The translations under genes were made by a program, and so were the position numbers. Below, in pieces: positions 17,531 to 26,707 of a stretch of 64,000 nucleotides of DNA. Numbering within the stretch: the first letter of the stretch is position 1; each line of letters begins with the position of its first letter. The notes under the pieces were generated by a model. It had not been told where the DNA came from. It did no database searches and saw only the letters and a list, made by a program, of their open reading frames with translations. Where the stretch lies: positions 62,001 through 126,000 of the forward strand of contig NZ_QFRK01000004.1 in NCBI RefSeq assembly GCF_003143855.1. The letters are read 5' to 3'. The DNA comes from Streptomyces sp. NWU339 (GTDB lineage: Bacteria; Actinomycetota; Actinomycetes; Streptomycetales; Streptomycetaceae).

Positions 17531-19494
17531 GGCCGCAGCACCGCCACTCCGTGGCGGCCGAGGGTGAGCCGGTCGGTCACGGTCGTCTCCGTCAGCACGT
17601 CGCGGTGGCTGCCCGGCACGTCGACGGTGACCGGTTCGCGGCCGTGGTTGAGCAGGAACAGCAGCTCGCCCCGGCGCACCGCCTCGACCTGGTCCGGGAG
17701 CCCGTCGAGCACCGGCCGCACCCCCGCGCCGGCGGCGATCCGGGTCAGCAGCTCGCGCAGCGCCCCGGGCTCGGGGAGCGTGGAGACGTACCAGGCGCGG
17801 CCCTTGCGCAGCACGGCGGGCAGTCCGTCGAGTTCCCCACCCTTGTAGGGCGTCGTCTCGTCGGCGGTGCCGTCGGCCTCCAGTTCCTCGGACCACAGGG
17901 TGCCGCGGAAGCCCTCGCACTCGACGGTCTCCCCCGCCTCCAGCGGCCACCACTCGTGCAGGGTGCGGATGCCGAAGAGTTCCCGCAGCCGGGCGTCCAT
18001 GCCGCCGGGCCGCACCCGGTCGTCCTCGTCGGCGATGCCCGTCAGGAAGCCGCAGACGAGGGTGCCGCCCCCGCTCACGTACGCCAGGAGGTTCTCCACG
18101 GCCGCGTCGGTGAGGAGGTAGAGCTGCGGGACGACGACCAGCGGGTGGGCGGACAGGTCGTGTTCGGGGTGGGCGAAGTCGGCGGTGAGGTGGGCCTGCC
18201 ACAGGGCGCGGTGCCAGGCGCGGAGCACGCCGGGGTGGTCGACCTCGTGGGACGGCCGGGCCTCCTGGTCGCCGGCCCACCAGGAGTGCCAGTCGTGCAG
18301 CACGGCGACCTCGGCGGCGCGGTGCCGGCCGGCCACGTGCGGGGCGATCCGCGCCAGGTCCGCGCCGAGCCGTGCGACCTCCTGGTACGTACGGCCCTGC
18401 TCACCCGCGTGGCTCACCATCCCGGAGTGGAACTTCTCCGCGCCCTGCCGGGACTGGCGCCACTGGAAGTAGCAGACGGCGTCCGCGCCGCGCGCCACGG
18501 CCTGCAGGGACCACAGCCGGTTGAGGCCGCGGGGCTTGGGGTGGTTCACCCCGCGCCAGTCGACCGGTCCGGCCGCCTGCTCCATGAGCATCCAGGGGCC
18601 GCGTGCCTGGGAGCGCGTCATGTCCTGGACCAGGGCGCCCTCCTGCGCGCCGAAGGGATCGCGCGGGTCGGGGTAGAGGTCGACGGAGACGACGTCCTCC
18701 TCCTCGGCCCAGCGCCAGGCGTCCTGCCCCGCCCACAACGGCATGAAGTTGGTGGTGACCGGGAGGTGCGGGGTGTGCCGGCGGACGATGTCGCGTTCGG
18801 CGGTGTAACACTCCAGGAGCATGTCGGAGGTGAACCGCTTGAAGTCCAGCACCTGGGTGGGGTTCTTCAGGTAGTGCGGGCGGCGGGGTGGCAGGACCTC
18901 GGCCCAGTCGCCGTAGCCCTGGCTCCAGAACGCGGTGCCCCAGGCGGTGTTGAGGCCTTCGAGGGTGCCGTACCGGTCCCGGAGCCAGTCGCGGAAGCGG
19001 GCGGCGGCCCGGTCGCCCCAGTCGTAGGTGCAGTACTCGTTGTTGATGTGCCACATGGTCAGGGCGGGGTGGCCGGCGTAGCGGACGGCCAGGTCCTCGG
19101 TGATGGCGGCGGCATGGCGGCGGTAGGTGGCACTGGAGTGCGAGAAGTGCTGTCTGCCGCCCCACCCTTCGGTCCGGCCGTCCTCGTCGCGGGGCAGGGT
19201 GTCCGGATGGAGGTGCCCCATCCAGGGCGGCGGCGAGGCGGTCGGGGTGGCGAGGACGACGCCGATGCCGGACGCGTGCATGAGGTCCATCAGCCGGTCC
19301 AGCCAGCCGAAGGCCCGTGCGCCCGGGCGGGGTTCGAGCTTGGACCAGGAAAAGACGCCGAGTGTCACGGAGTTGACGCCGGCCTGTCGCATCAGGCGGA
19401 CGTCCTCGGGCCAGGTCTCCTCGGGCCACTGCTCCGGGTTGTAGTCGCCGCCGTAGAGGATGCGCCCGCGGGTGGCGTCGCTCAGGCCGGGCAT
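17527..19494 (-). CDS. Glycoside hydrolase family 42 beta-galactosidase
   Basis: A 655-residue cytoplasmic GH42 enzyme that removes terminal beta-galactose (some members act on alpha-L-arabinopyranose). The TIM barrel begins ILYGGDYNPEQWPEETWPEDVRLMRQAGVN. The acid/base is Glu153 in WHINNEYCTYDWG and the nucleophile Glu305 in WMLMEQAAGPVDW. The trimerisation domain (VVVPQLYLLTDAAVENLLAYVSGGGTLVCGFLTG) and a short C-terminal beta domain complete it. ATG 19494 is chosen for the GGGAG eight bases upstream and because the sequence before it is not conserved-looking. It overlaps GH95 at its 3' end and follows the permease gene after 141 bp. Confidence 0.94.
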   Translation of the reverse strand: MPGLSDATRGRILYGGDYNPEQWPEETWPEDVRLMRQAGVNSVTLGVFSWSKLEPRPGARAFGWLDRLMDLMHASGIGVVLATPTASPPPWMGHLHPDTLPRDEDGRTEGWGGRQHFSHSSATYRRHAAAITEDLAVRYAGHPALTMWHINNEYCTYDWGDRAAARFRDWLRDRYGTLEGLNTAWGTAFWSQGYGDWAEVLPPRRPHYLKNPTQVLDFKRFTSDMLLECYTAERDIVRRHTPHLPVTTNFMPLWAGQDAWRWAEEEDVVSVDLYPDPRDPFGAQEGALVQDMTRSQARGPWMLMEQAAGPVDWRGVNHPKPRGLNRLWSLQAVARGADAVCYFQWRQSRQGAEKFHSGMVSHAGEQGRTYQEVARLGADLARIAPHVAGRHRAAEVAVLHDWHSWWAGDQEARPSHEVDHPGVLRAWHRALWQAHLTADFAHPEHDLSAHPLVVVPQLYLLTDAAVENLLAYVSGGGTLVCGFLTGIADEDDRVRPGGMDARLRELFGIRTLHEWWPLEAGETVECEGFRGTLWSEELEADGTADETTPYKGGELDGLPAVLRKGRAWYVSTLPEPGALRELLTRIAAGAGVRPVLDGLPDQVEAVRRGELLFLLNHGREPVTVDVPGSHRDVLTETTVTDRLTLGRHGVAVLRP

Positions 19495-19635
19495 CAGCCG
19501 CGCTCCCGGAGCGGGGCGGGGGACGTACGGGGTGTGCGGGACGCGTGCATGGTCCACCTCGTTCTGCGGGGGTCGGGGTGAAGGGGCCGGGCGAAGGGAT
19601 GAGGGGTGACCGGAGAGCACACGGTCCCCGGCCCG

Positions 19636-20571
19636 TCAGCCCTTCACGGCGCCGGTGAGCATGCCCTTCTTGAAGTGCTTCTGGACGAAGGGGGACAGCA
19701 CGGCGACGGGCAGCAGGGCGATCACCATCACGGCCATCTGCACGGCCAGGCCCGACAGTTCCCCCGTCTTGATGGCCTGGCCGAGGCCGACGGGCGCCTC
19801 CTGCTTCTGGACGAGCTGGATCATGACGTTCTGCAGCGGCAGCATGGTCTGGTCGTTGAGGTACAGCGAGGCGTTGAACCAGGCACTCCAATAGCCGACG
19901 GCGTAGAAGAGCGTGATCACGGCGATCACCGCGCGGGACAGCGGCATGACGATCTGCCACAGGATGCGGAAGTCGCCCGCCCCGTCGATGCGGGCGCTGT
20001 CGACGAGCTCCTGCGAGATGTTCATGAAGAAGCCGCGCAGCACGAGGATGTTGAAGACGCTCACGGCACTGGGCAGGATCAGCGCCAGGTAGCTGTCGGT
20101 CAGCCCGAGGGTCTGCACCAGCAGATACGTCGGAATGAGGCCGGCGCTGAAGAACATGGTCGCCAGCAGCGTCATGAGGATCCAGCGGTGGCCCAGCGAA
20201 TCGGTGCGCGACAGACCGTAGGCACACAGCACGGACACGGTCATCGAGAACAGGGTGCCGACCAGGGTGACTCCGACGCTGACGAGCGCGGCCCGGGTGA
20301 CCTGGCCGCCGCTGAGCAGTTCCTGGTAGGCGATGAAGGTGATGTCCTGGGGCACCATCACCAGGCCGCCCGCCTCGTCGATGGTCCTGCGGGTGGACAG
20401 GCTGGTGACGATCACGATCCACAGCGGGAAGACGATCGCCAGGCAGGCGAGGACCAGGACGATCCCCTTGCCCGCGAGCCCCGCCCTGCCGGGCTCCTCC
20501 TCCCACACCGGGCGGAGCGGGGCGGACCGGCGTCCGGGCCGGCGCGCGGGTTCGTCGATCACGGCGGTCAC
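19636..20571 (-). CDS. Sugar ABC transporter permease (YtcP type)
   Basis: A 311-residue inner-membrane permease of the CUT1 family. Six membrane helices are visible (GIVLVLACLAIVFPLWIVIVTSL first), and the EAA coupling loop is DSARIDGAGDFRILWQIVMPLSRAVIAVITLFYAVGYW. The C-terminus HFKKGMLTGAVKG is characteristic of YtcP-type permeases that work with LplB and YtcQ-like lipoproteins in uptake of plant polysaccharide oligomers. The GTG start overlaps the stop of the upstream permease (GTGA). No ATPase is encoded in the locus, so it probably uses a shared MsiK-type ATPase, as is usual for Streptomyces sugar importers. Confidence 0.93.
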   Translation of the reverse strand: MTAVIDEPARRPGRRSAPLRPVWEEEPGRAGLAGKGIVLVLACLAIVFPLWIVIVTSLSTRRTIDEAGGLVMVPQDITFIAYQELLSGGQVTRAALVSVGVTLVGTLFSMTVSVLCAYGLSRTDSLGHRWILMTLLATMFFSAGLIPTYLLVQTLGLTDSYLALILPSAVSVFNILVLRGFFMNISQELVDSARIDGAGDFRILWQIVMPLSRAVIAVITLFYAVGYWSAWFNASLYLNDQTMLPLQNVMIQLVQKQEAPVGLGQAIKTGELSGLAVQMAVMVIALLPVAVLSPFVQKHFKKGMLTGAVKG

Positions 20572-21608
20572 TTCTTGTACACCCCCTGCTCGCCCATGAG
20601 ACGGGCCACCTTGTTCGCGGCGAGGACGAGGCCGAGGCTGACCACGCCCTTGATGAGGCCGACGGCCGCCGCGTAGCCGAAGTCCTGGTTGCGCACGCCG
20701 TTCCACCACACGAAGGTGTCGAGCACCTCCGCCGCCCCGGGACCGACGGCGTCGCGTTGCAACAGGATCTGCTCGAAGCCGACGGTGAGCGCGTCGCCCA
20801 CCCGCAGCACCAGCAGCAGGGCGATCACGGGCCGCAGCGCGGGCAGGGTGACGTGCCACATCCGGCGCCGGCGGTTGGCGCCGTCCATGGCGGCGGCCTC
20901 GTACAGGTCGGGGCTCACCGAGGCCAGGGCGGCGAGGAAGACGATGATTCCCCACCCGGCGTCCTTCCACACGCTCTGCGCGGTGATCAGGAACACGAAG
21001 GTGTCGGGGTTGGTCATGACCTCCAGGCCGTCGTGACCGTTCTGGCGCAGCAGTTGCGAGAAGATCCCCGCGCCGCCGAACAGCTGCTGGAAGACGGCGA
21101 TGACCAGGACCCAGGAGAAGAAGTGCGGCAGGTACAGGATGGCCTGGGCGACGGCCCGCACGCGGGGTCTGATCACACTGTTGATGAGCAGCGCGAGCAG
21201 GATCGGGATCGGGAAGTACAGCACGAGCTGGAGGAAGAAGATCACCAGGGTGTTCTTCAAGGCGTTCCAGAACGCCGGGTCCTCGACGATCCGCCGGAAG
21301 TTCTCCAGTCCCACGAACGGGCTGTTCAGCATCGAGACGACGCCGTTGTCGCTGATGTAGGGGTCGTACTCCTGGAAGGCGACGACGTTGCCGAGGATCG
21401 GCAGGTAGTTGAAGACCAGGACCAGCGCCACGGCCGGCAGGGCCATCAGCAGCAGGACGCGGTCGCGCCGGTATCTGAGCCGCAGGCTCGGCCTTCCCCG
21501 GCGCGGTGCTTTCCGGGGGCGGGCGGTGCCGGCTCCACCGGAGGTCACCGGTTCCGGGACCGGCGTGGTGGCCTCGGCTTCGCTCCGAGGCACCGTGCTG
21601 TGCGACAC
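20568..21608 (-). CDS. Sugar ABC transporter permease (LplB type)
   Basis: A 346-residue CUT1 permease, partner of the preceding one. After a Pro/Arg-rich cytoplasmic N-terminus, helices begin at about residue 55 (VLLLMALPAVALVLVFNYLPILGNVVAFQEYDPY, an LplB hallmark). The EAA loop is LYEAAAMDGANRRRRMWHVTLPALRPVIALLLVLRVGDAL, and the protein ends in RLMGEQGVYKK. The GTG start at 21608 has AGGAGA upstream. It lies 27 bp after the binding-protein gene in the same transcription unit. Confidence 0.93.
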   Translation of the reverse strand: MSHSTVPRSEAEATTPVPEPVTSGGAGTARPRKAPRRGRPSLRLRYRRDRVLLLMALPAVALVLVFNYLPILGNVVAFQEYDPYISDNGVVSMLNSPFVGLENFRRIVEDPAFWNALKNTLVIFFLQLVLYFPIPILLALLINSVIRPRVRAVAQAILYLPHFFSWVLVIAVFQQLFGGAGIFSQLLRQNGHDGLEVMTNPDTFVFLITAQSVWKDAGWGIIVFLAALASVSPDLYEAAAMDGANRRRRMWHVTLPALRPVIALLLVLRVGDALTVGFEQILLQRDAVGPGAAEVLDTFVWWNGVRNQDFGYAAAVGLIKGVVSLGLVLAANKVARLMGEQGVYKK

Positions 21609-21635
21609 GGCGGTTCTCCTTGCCTCGGTACGGGG

Positions 21636-23333
21636 TCAGCCGGCCGCCGGGCCGTTCTCGTCGAGGATCTTCCGGTACCAGTCGCGCAGCCTGTCCCCGC
21701 CCTTGCTCCTCCAGTCGGAGACGGCCTGCTGCATGTCCCCGATCTTCTTGCGGCCCCGGATGATGTCGTCCTCCAACTGCTCGAAGTCGTTGGAGAGGTT
21801 GGTCCAGCGGGAGGGTTCGGTGATCTGCATGCCGTAGAAGGCCGACTTCCTGGTGAACGCGCCCATCCGCTGCTGCCACTCGACCTGGCCCTTGGCGACC
21901 TCGGGGAAGTCGGGGTGGGCGATGGTCGCGGCGGGGCTCGCGATCATCACGTAGGCGTTCATCACGTCGATGTTGCCCTGGTCGGTCTTGGCGGGCACGC
22001 CGTCCTTGACGGCGTAGTGGGTGCCCTCCACGCCGTAGTTGGTGAGCATGTACTCCTTGGTGCCGTACGGCGCGGCGGTGACGTTGGCGACGGCCAGCAC
22101 GTCACGGATCACCGCCTTCGACGCCTTCTTGTTGACGAAGGCGAAGATGCCGGCCGGGTTCTTGGCCCACAGGGTGGGGTCGCCGCCGTCGTGGCCGAAC
22201 ACGTCCATCCCCCAGATCTTGAACTCCGGGTTCTGATTGGCCTGTTCAGCGGTGCGGCTCCACCACTGCGAGGAGTCCTGGTTGTAGATCAGGAACTCGC
22301 CGGCGGCGAACTTGGGTCCGGGGTCGGTCGCGTTGCTCTTGCCCAGTTCGGCATCGGGGTGCACGACGCCGGCCGCGAACAGCTTGCGCGTCCACTCCAG
22401 GGCTTCGAGGTACTCGTCGGTCTCTATGCGGTAGAGCAGCTTGCCGTCGACCTGGTTCCAGCCGAGCGACTTCTCCTCTCCGGAGAGCACCCCGAAGGCG
22501 TTGAAGGCGGTCCACTTCATGTCCAGGCAGGCCCAGCGCTTGGCCCTGGCATTCGTGGCGTCCTTGGCCAGCGCCATGAACTCGTCGCAGGAGCGGGGCA
22601 CTTCGTACCCCTCCTTCTCGAAGATGTCCTGGCGGTAGAGCGGCACGATGCCGGTGACGTACGAGGACGGCATGGGCAGGCCACGCAGCTCGCCGCCGAA
22701 GATGGACCGCTGCCAGGCGTCGGTGGGGATCGCCGCGAGGTTCGGGTAGTCCTTGACCGCGTCGCCGGAGAGGTACGGGCCGAGGTCGGCGAACTTGCCG
22801 ATGACGGCGCTGGGGATCTTGCCCGTCATGTTCCAGCCGGGCACGACCACCACGTCGGGCACGTCGCTGGAGGCGAGGACCGCGCCGAGCTTCTGGTCGT
22901 AGGTGTTGCCGTCCTGGTTCTGCCAGACCACGTCGACGCCGATGAGGTCGTTCATCGCCTTGTAGTAGGCGTTGCCGTCCTTGGGCGGTGAGCCCCAGAA
23001 CGGCGACATGACGGTGACCTCGCCCCCCTTGCCGAGCTTCTCGGGCACCGAGGTCTTCAGACCGGCGAGGTCGAGCTTGGCGGTGAAGCCGACCGCGGAA
23101 CCGTTCCTGCTGGGGATGTCGGGGGTGACCACGTCGCTCGCCACGTATGCCGGCAGCAGCTTCCTGGCGTCCTTGCCCGACGTGGTGCCCTCCCGCGAGC
23201 CTCCGTCCGAACCACCGCACGCGGCGAGCAGCGGCATTCCCCCCGCCACCGCCGCGGTGGCGACCGCCGTGGAGGCGAGGAAGCTTCTCCGGCTGGGCCC
23301 GGCGGAGGATGTGGAGGCGGCGTTCGGCGTCAT
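21636..23333 (-). CDS. Extracellular solute-binding lipoprotein (YtcQ/LipO type)
   Basis: A 565-residue binding lipoprotein for the LplB/YtcP importer, longer than standard sugar-binding proteins, as usual in this subgroup. The N-terminus has a Tat-like RRSFLASTAVATAAVAGG followed by the lipobox LLAAC, so it is exported and anchored to the outer face of the membrane. The rest shows the typical DVVVVPGWNMTGKIPSAVIGKFADLGPYL and IFGGELRGLPMPSSYV segments. GAAGGG precedes the ATG. A perfect LacI operator sits at 23457-23472, about 125 bp upstream, so this is probably the first gene of the repressed operon SBP-permease-permease-GH42-GH95-GH12. Confidence 0.92.
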   Translation of the reverse strand: MTPNAASTSSAGPSRRSFLASTAVATAAVAGGMPLLAACGGSDGGSREGTTSGKDARKLLPAYVASDVVTPDIPSRNGSAVGFTAKLDLAGLKTSVPEKLGKGGEVTVMSPFWGSPPKDGNAYYKAMNDLIGVDVVWQNQDGNTYDQKLGAVLASSDVPDVVVVPGWNMTGKIPSAVIGKFADLGPYLSGDAVKDYPNLAAIPTDAWQRSIFGGELRGLPMPSSYVTGIVPLYRQDIFEKEGYEVPRSCDEFMALAKDATNARAKRWACLDMKWTAFNAFGVLSGEEKSLGWNQVDGKLLYRIETDEYLEALEWTRKLFAAGVVHPDAELGKSNATDPGPKFAAGEFLIYNQDSSQWWSRTAEQANQNPEFKIWGMDVFGHDGGDPTLWAKNPAGIFAFVNKKASKAVIRDVLAVANVTAAPYGTKEYMLTNYGVEGTHYAVKDGVPAKTDQGNIDVMNAYVMIASPAATIAHPDFPEVAKGQVEWQQRMGAFTRKSAFYGMQITEPSRWTNLSNDFEQLEDDIIRGRKKIGDMQQAVSDWRSKGGDRLRDWYRKILDENGPAAG

Positions 23334-23456
23334 TGCGTCAACCCTTCATGGCGCACCAGGACATCCGGCGGTGGCCGTCGGCTGCGGTGTCTTCACTGGA
23401 ACTGGCTGAGCCGAAGCGGTCGTTCGGAGGAAACGTGCCGGGGAGGTGGCCCCGTA

Positions 23457-23472
23457 ATCGAAGCGCTTCGAT
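23457..23472. promoter_or_regulatory. LacI-type operator upstream of the solute-binding-protein gene
   Basis: ATCGAAGCGCTTCGAT is a perfect 16-bp palindrome with the same 12-bp core as the sites before the LacI gene. It lies in the 376-bp divergent region (23334-23709), on the side of the importer operon. Apart from the two operators I see no other feature in that region. Confidence 0.75.
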
Positions 23473-23659
23473 GTTGGTGCGAGGTTAAGTGAACGACCAA
23501 GGGTGCACAAGAGTCGCTTCCAAGATTCCTCGGAGGCATGGCACCGACCCGACGGGCCGCAACTCATGGGAGCTCGCCGTGGAATGCCCGGGATGCACCG
23601 CGGGACGCCCGATCCGGCGCTCCCGCGTCCTTGACACCCGCCCCTGCCCGGAATCAGCA

Positions 23660-23673
23660 TCGAAGCGCTTCGA
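23660..23673. promoter_or_regulatory. LacI-type operator upstream of the GH3 gene
   Basis: TCGAAGCGCTTCGA, a perfect 14-bp palindrome, ends 36 bp before the GH3 start codon, where a bound repressor would cover the promoter or early transcript. It is the fourth copy of the same site in the locus. Confidence 0.75.
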
Positions 23674-23709
23674 AAGTGCCTCGCCGCTCCACCGCAAGGG
23701 GACTTCCAC

Positions 23710-26574
23710 GTGACCGCACACACGCCGCCCACCCCGCCGTTCCGCGATCCGCTTCTGCCGCTCGCGAAGCGCGTCGACGACCTGTTGTCGCGGCTCACCC
23801 TCGACGAGAGGATCAAAGCCCTGCACCAGTTCGCACCCGCTGTCGAGCGCCTCGGCATCGCCGCCTTCCGCACCGGCCAGGAGGCGTTGCACGGCGTCGC
23901 CTGGATGGGCCCGGCGACGGTGTTCCCGCAGGCGGTCGGGATGGGGGCGACCTGGAACCCCGGGCTGGTGCGCCGGGTGGGCGAGGCGGTGTCCCGGGAG
24001 GCCCGCGCGATGCGCGCCCGGGACGAGCGGGTCGGCCTCAACGTCTGGGCCCCGACCGTCAACCTGCTGCGCCACCCCCTGTGGGGCCGCAACGAGGAGG
24101 GCTACTCGGAGGACCCCCGGCTCACCTCGGCGATCGCCACCGCCTACACCCGCGGCCTGCGCGGCGACCATCCGGTGTACTGGCGCACGGCCCCGGTGCT
24201 CAAGCACTGGCTCGCGCACAACAACGAGACGGACCGGGACACCACCTCCAGCTCGGTCCGCCCGCGCGTGCTGCACGAGTACGACCTGCGCGCCTTCCGC
24301 GACACCGTCGGGGCGGGCGCGGTGGCCGGGGTGATGCCGGCCTACAACCTGGTCAACGGCCGCCCGAACCACGTCTCGCCGTATCTGCGCGAGCAGTTGC
24401 GCAGCTGGACCGACCAGGAACTGCTGGTCTGCTCCGACGCCGGCGCTCCCTCCAACCTGGTGGACTCCGAGCACTACTTCGACACCCACGAGGAGGCCGT
24501 CGCGGCCTCGCTGCGGGCCGGCGTGGACAGTTTCACCGACCACGGCACGGACAGCTCGGTCATCGTGGGGCGCCTCGAATCGGCCTTGCGGAAAGGGCTG
24601 TTGACGGAAGCCGACATCGACACCGCCGTTCTCCGGCAGCTCTCGGTGCGCCTGCGGCTCGGCGAGTTCGACCAGGACCCGCCCGCCGAGGAGCACACCT
24701 TCGACACCCCGGAGCACCGGGCCCTCGCGCAGGAGGCCGCCGAGCAGGCGGTCGTCCTGCTCAAGAACGACGGCCTGCTGCCGCTGGCTCCGGCGGGCAC
24801 CCGTGTCGCCGTCGTCGGCCTGCTCGCGGACGAGTGCAAGCTCGACTGGTACAGCGGCACCCTCATCCACCGCTCCACTCCGCTGGAGGGGCTCTACGAG
24901 CGGTTCGGCGCCGAGCAGGTGGAGTTCGCGGAGGGCGTGGACCGGGTACTGCTGCGGACCTCCGCCGGCACGCTCCTGCACGTCCCGCCGGCACCCGACA
25001 CCCCCGACGCGGCGCCCGGCACCGAGGGCGCGCTGGACCCGGCGCTGCTCGCGGGCCGCACCGACCTGGCCCCGCTCACCGCCGGCCCGGACGGCACCGA
25101 ACTCGCCCTGGCCGACTGGGGCGGAGGCCTGCTGACCCTGCGTGCCCCCGACGGCCGGTACCTCTCGGTCGCCGAGGACGGCTACCTCCGCGCCTCCGCC
25201 GACCAGCCGGGCGGCTGGATCGTGCGGGAGACGTTCCGGCTGGAACCGCACGGTGACGGTCACCTCCTTCGGCACATGGGAACAGGACGCCATGTACTGG
25301 TCGCCGCCGACGGCGTGAAGGTTGCCGCACAGGACGCGGCCGACGAGCCGGGCCCCGAGGTCTTCGGGGTGATCGTCACCGAGCACGGCGAGGAGACGGT
25401 GGCGCGGGCCGCGGCACGGGCCGGCGCGGTCGTGGTGGTCGCCGGCAACGATCCGCACATCAACGGCCGGGAGACCGAGGACCGTACGACGCTCCGGCTG
25501 CCCGCCCAGCAGGAGCTGCTGCTGCGCGCGGCCCGCGCCGCCAACGAGAACACGGTGCTGGCGCTGGTCTCCGCCTACCCCTACGCGGTCGATCCGACGG
25601 ACCTGCCGGCGGTGCTCTGGACCGCGCACGGCGGTCAGGCCGCGGGCACCGCGCTGGCCCGCGTGCTCGCCGGTGACGTCTCCCCCGCCGGCCGGCTGCC
25701 GCAGACCTGGTACGCCGACGACACCGATCTGCCCGGCCTCCTCGACTACGACGTGATCGGCTCCCGCCAGACCTATCTGTACTTCGAGGGCACGCCGTTG
25801 TTCCCCTTCGGCCACGGCCTCTCCTACGCGACCTTCGCCTACGGCGAGCTGACGGCCCGCGTCGGGCCGGAGGCGGTGCGCGTCTCCTTCACGGTCACCA
25901 ACACCGGTGCGGTTCCGGCCGACGAAGTGGCCCAGCTCTACACGCGGGCCGTGGACCCGTCGGTGCCGCGTCCGCGCCGCGAGCTGGTGGCCCACCGGAG
26001 GCTGACCCTCGCACCCGGCGAGACGGCCGAGGCCACCTTCGAAGTCCCCCTGTCCGCCTTCGCGTTCTGGGACGTCGCGGTGGGCCGGTGGCGGGTGGAA
26101 CCGGGCCGGTACGAGCTGCTGGCCGGTGCCTCCAGCGAGGACGTCCGGCAGCGGACCGCCCTCACCCTCGACGGCGAACCCGGCGTCCCCCGCGCGGTCC
26201 TCGAACGCGGCCTGGACGCGGCGGACTTCGACGAGCAGAGCGGCACCGAGATCGTCGACCGGACCAGGGAGTCGGGCGACGCGGTGACACCGGTGGCCGG
26301 GCAGTCGGGCGAGCTGCTCTTCCGCCGCTGCGACTTCGGGAGCGGAGTGACGGAGGTGACCGTCGAGGTGTCCGGCGGGGGCACCGCCGAACTGTCCCTC
26401 GACGGCGGCCCGGTGCTCGCCACGCTGTCCCCGCGGACACCTACGTCCGGCCCGTACGACTACGTCACGCTCGGCGCGTCCATCGCCGTCGACGGCGTGC
26501 ACGGCGTACAGGACCTGCGCCTGGGACTGCGCGGCCCGCTGCGGCTCGCGCGGGTCGGCTTCCTCTCCGGTTGA
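23710..26574 (+). CDS. Glycoside hydrolase family 3 enzyme with beta-trefoil insert and CBM6-like tail
   Basis: A 954-residue GH3 exo-enzyme of the beta-xylosidase/beta-glucosidase group. The catalytic barrel starts LSRLTLDERIKALHQFAPAVERLG, and the nucleophile is Asp243 in LLVCSDAGAPSN. The second alpha/beta domain (AVVLLKNDGLLPL) is interrupted at about residues 430-550 by a fascin-like beta-trefoil (LLTLRAPDGRYLSVAEDGYLRA, LLRHMGTGRHVLVAADGVKV). It resumes with VVVVAGNDPHINGRETEDRTTLRLP and HGGQAAGTALARVLAGDVSPAGRLPQTWY, then a fibronectin-III domain and a C-terminal CBM6-like beta-sandwich (VTEVTVEVSGGGTAELSLDGG). No signal peptide is seen, so it should act inside the cell. GTG 23710 has AAGGGGA upstream. 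Divergent from the importer operon and under the same operator type. Confidence 0.93.
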   Translation: MTAHTPPTPPFRDPLLPLAKRVDDLLSRLTLDERIKALHQFAPAVERLGIAAFRTGQEALHGVAWMGPATVFPQAVGMGATWNPGLVRRVGEAVSREARAMRARDERVGLNVWAPTVNLLRHPLWGRNEEGYSEDPRLTSAIATAYTRGLRGDHPVYWRTAPVLKHWLAHNNETDRDTTSSSVRPRVLHEYDLRAFRDTVGAGAVAGVMPAYNLVNGRPNHVSPYLREQLRSWTDQELLVCSDAGAPSNLVDSEHYFDTHEEAVAASLRAGVDSFTDHGTDSSVIVGRLESALRKGLLTEADIDTAVLRQLSVRLRLGEFDQDPPAEEHTFDTPEHRALAQEAAEQAVVLLKNDGLLPLAPAGTRVAVVGLLADECKLDWYSGTLIHRSTPLEGLYERFGAEQVEFAEGVDRVLLRTSAGTLLHVPPAPDTPDAAPGTEGALDPALLAGRTDLAPLTAGPDGTELALADWGGGLLTLRAPDGRYLSVAEDGYLRASADQPGGWIVRETFRLEPHGDGHLLRHMGTGRHVLVAADGVKVAAQDAADEPGPEVFGVIVTEHGEETVARAAARAGAVVVVAGNDPHINGRETEDRTTLRLPAQQELLLRAARAANENTVLALVSAYPYAVDPTDLPAVLWTAHGGQAAGTALARVLAGDVSPAGRLPQTWYADDTDLPGLLDYDVIGSRQTYLYFEGTPLFPFGHGLSYATFAYGELTARVGPEAVRVSFTVTNTGAVPADEVAQLYTRAVDPSVPRPRRELVAHRRLTLAPGETAEATFEVPLSAFAFWDVAVGRWRVEPGRYELLAGASSEDVRQRTALTLDGEPGVPRAVLERGLDAADFDEQSGTEIVDRTRESGDAVTPVAGQSGELLFRRCDFGSGVTEVTVEVSGGGTAELSLDGGPVLATLSPRTPTSGPYDYVTLGASIAVDGVHGVQDLRLGLRGPLRLARVGFLSG

Positions 26575-26597
26575 GGGTCCGGGGGCGGCCGACGCGA

Positions 26598-26639
26598 AGA
26601 GGGGCCCGGCGCCGGAGGACATCGGTGCCGGGCCCCTTC
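26598..26639. terminator. Bidirectional hairpin terminator between GH3 and aldehyde dehydrogenase genes
   Basis: GGGGCCCGGCGCC (26601-26613) pairs with GGTGCCGGGCCCC (26624-26636) with one G-T mismatch, flanked by GAAGA and CTTCG. It lies between two convergent genes. Confidence 0.75.
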
Positions 26640-26707
26640 GGACGACGGGCGCGCGTCCCCGCGGAGTCAGCCGGGAACGGTTGTCGAGAACCTGGGGCCG
26701 GTCCGCC

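Noticed and set aside
15167..17848. An 893-codon Gly/Val-rich open frame on the plus strand
   Set aside because: Antisense shadow of the GH95 gene. The GH95 frame has recognisable motifs throughout, and the shadow has only low-complexity composition.
23485..26622. A 1045-codon minus-strand frame opposite the GH3 gene
   Set aside because: Antisense shadow; the GH3 domains on the plus strand are continuous from start to stop and preceded by an operator and ribosome binding site.
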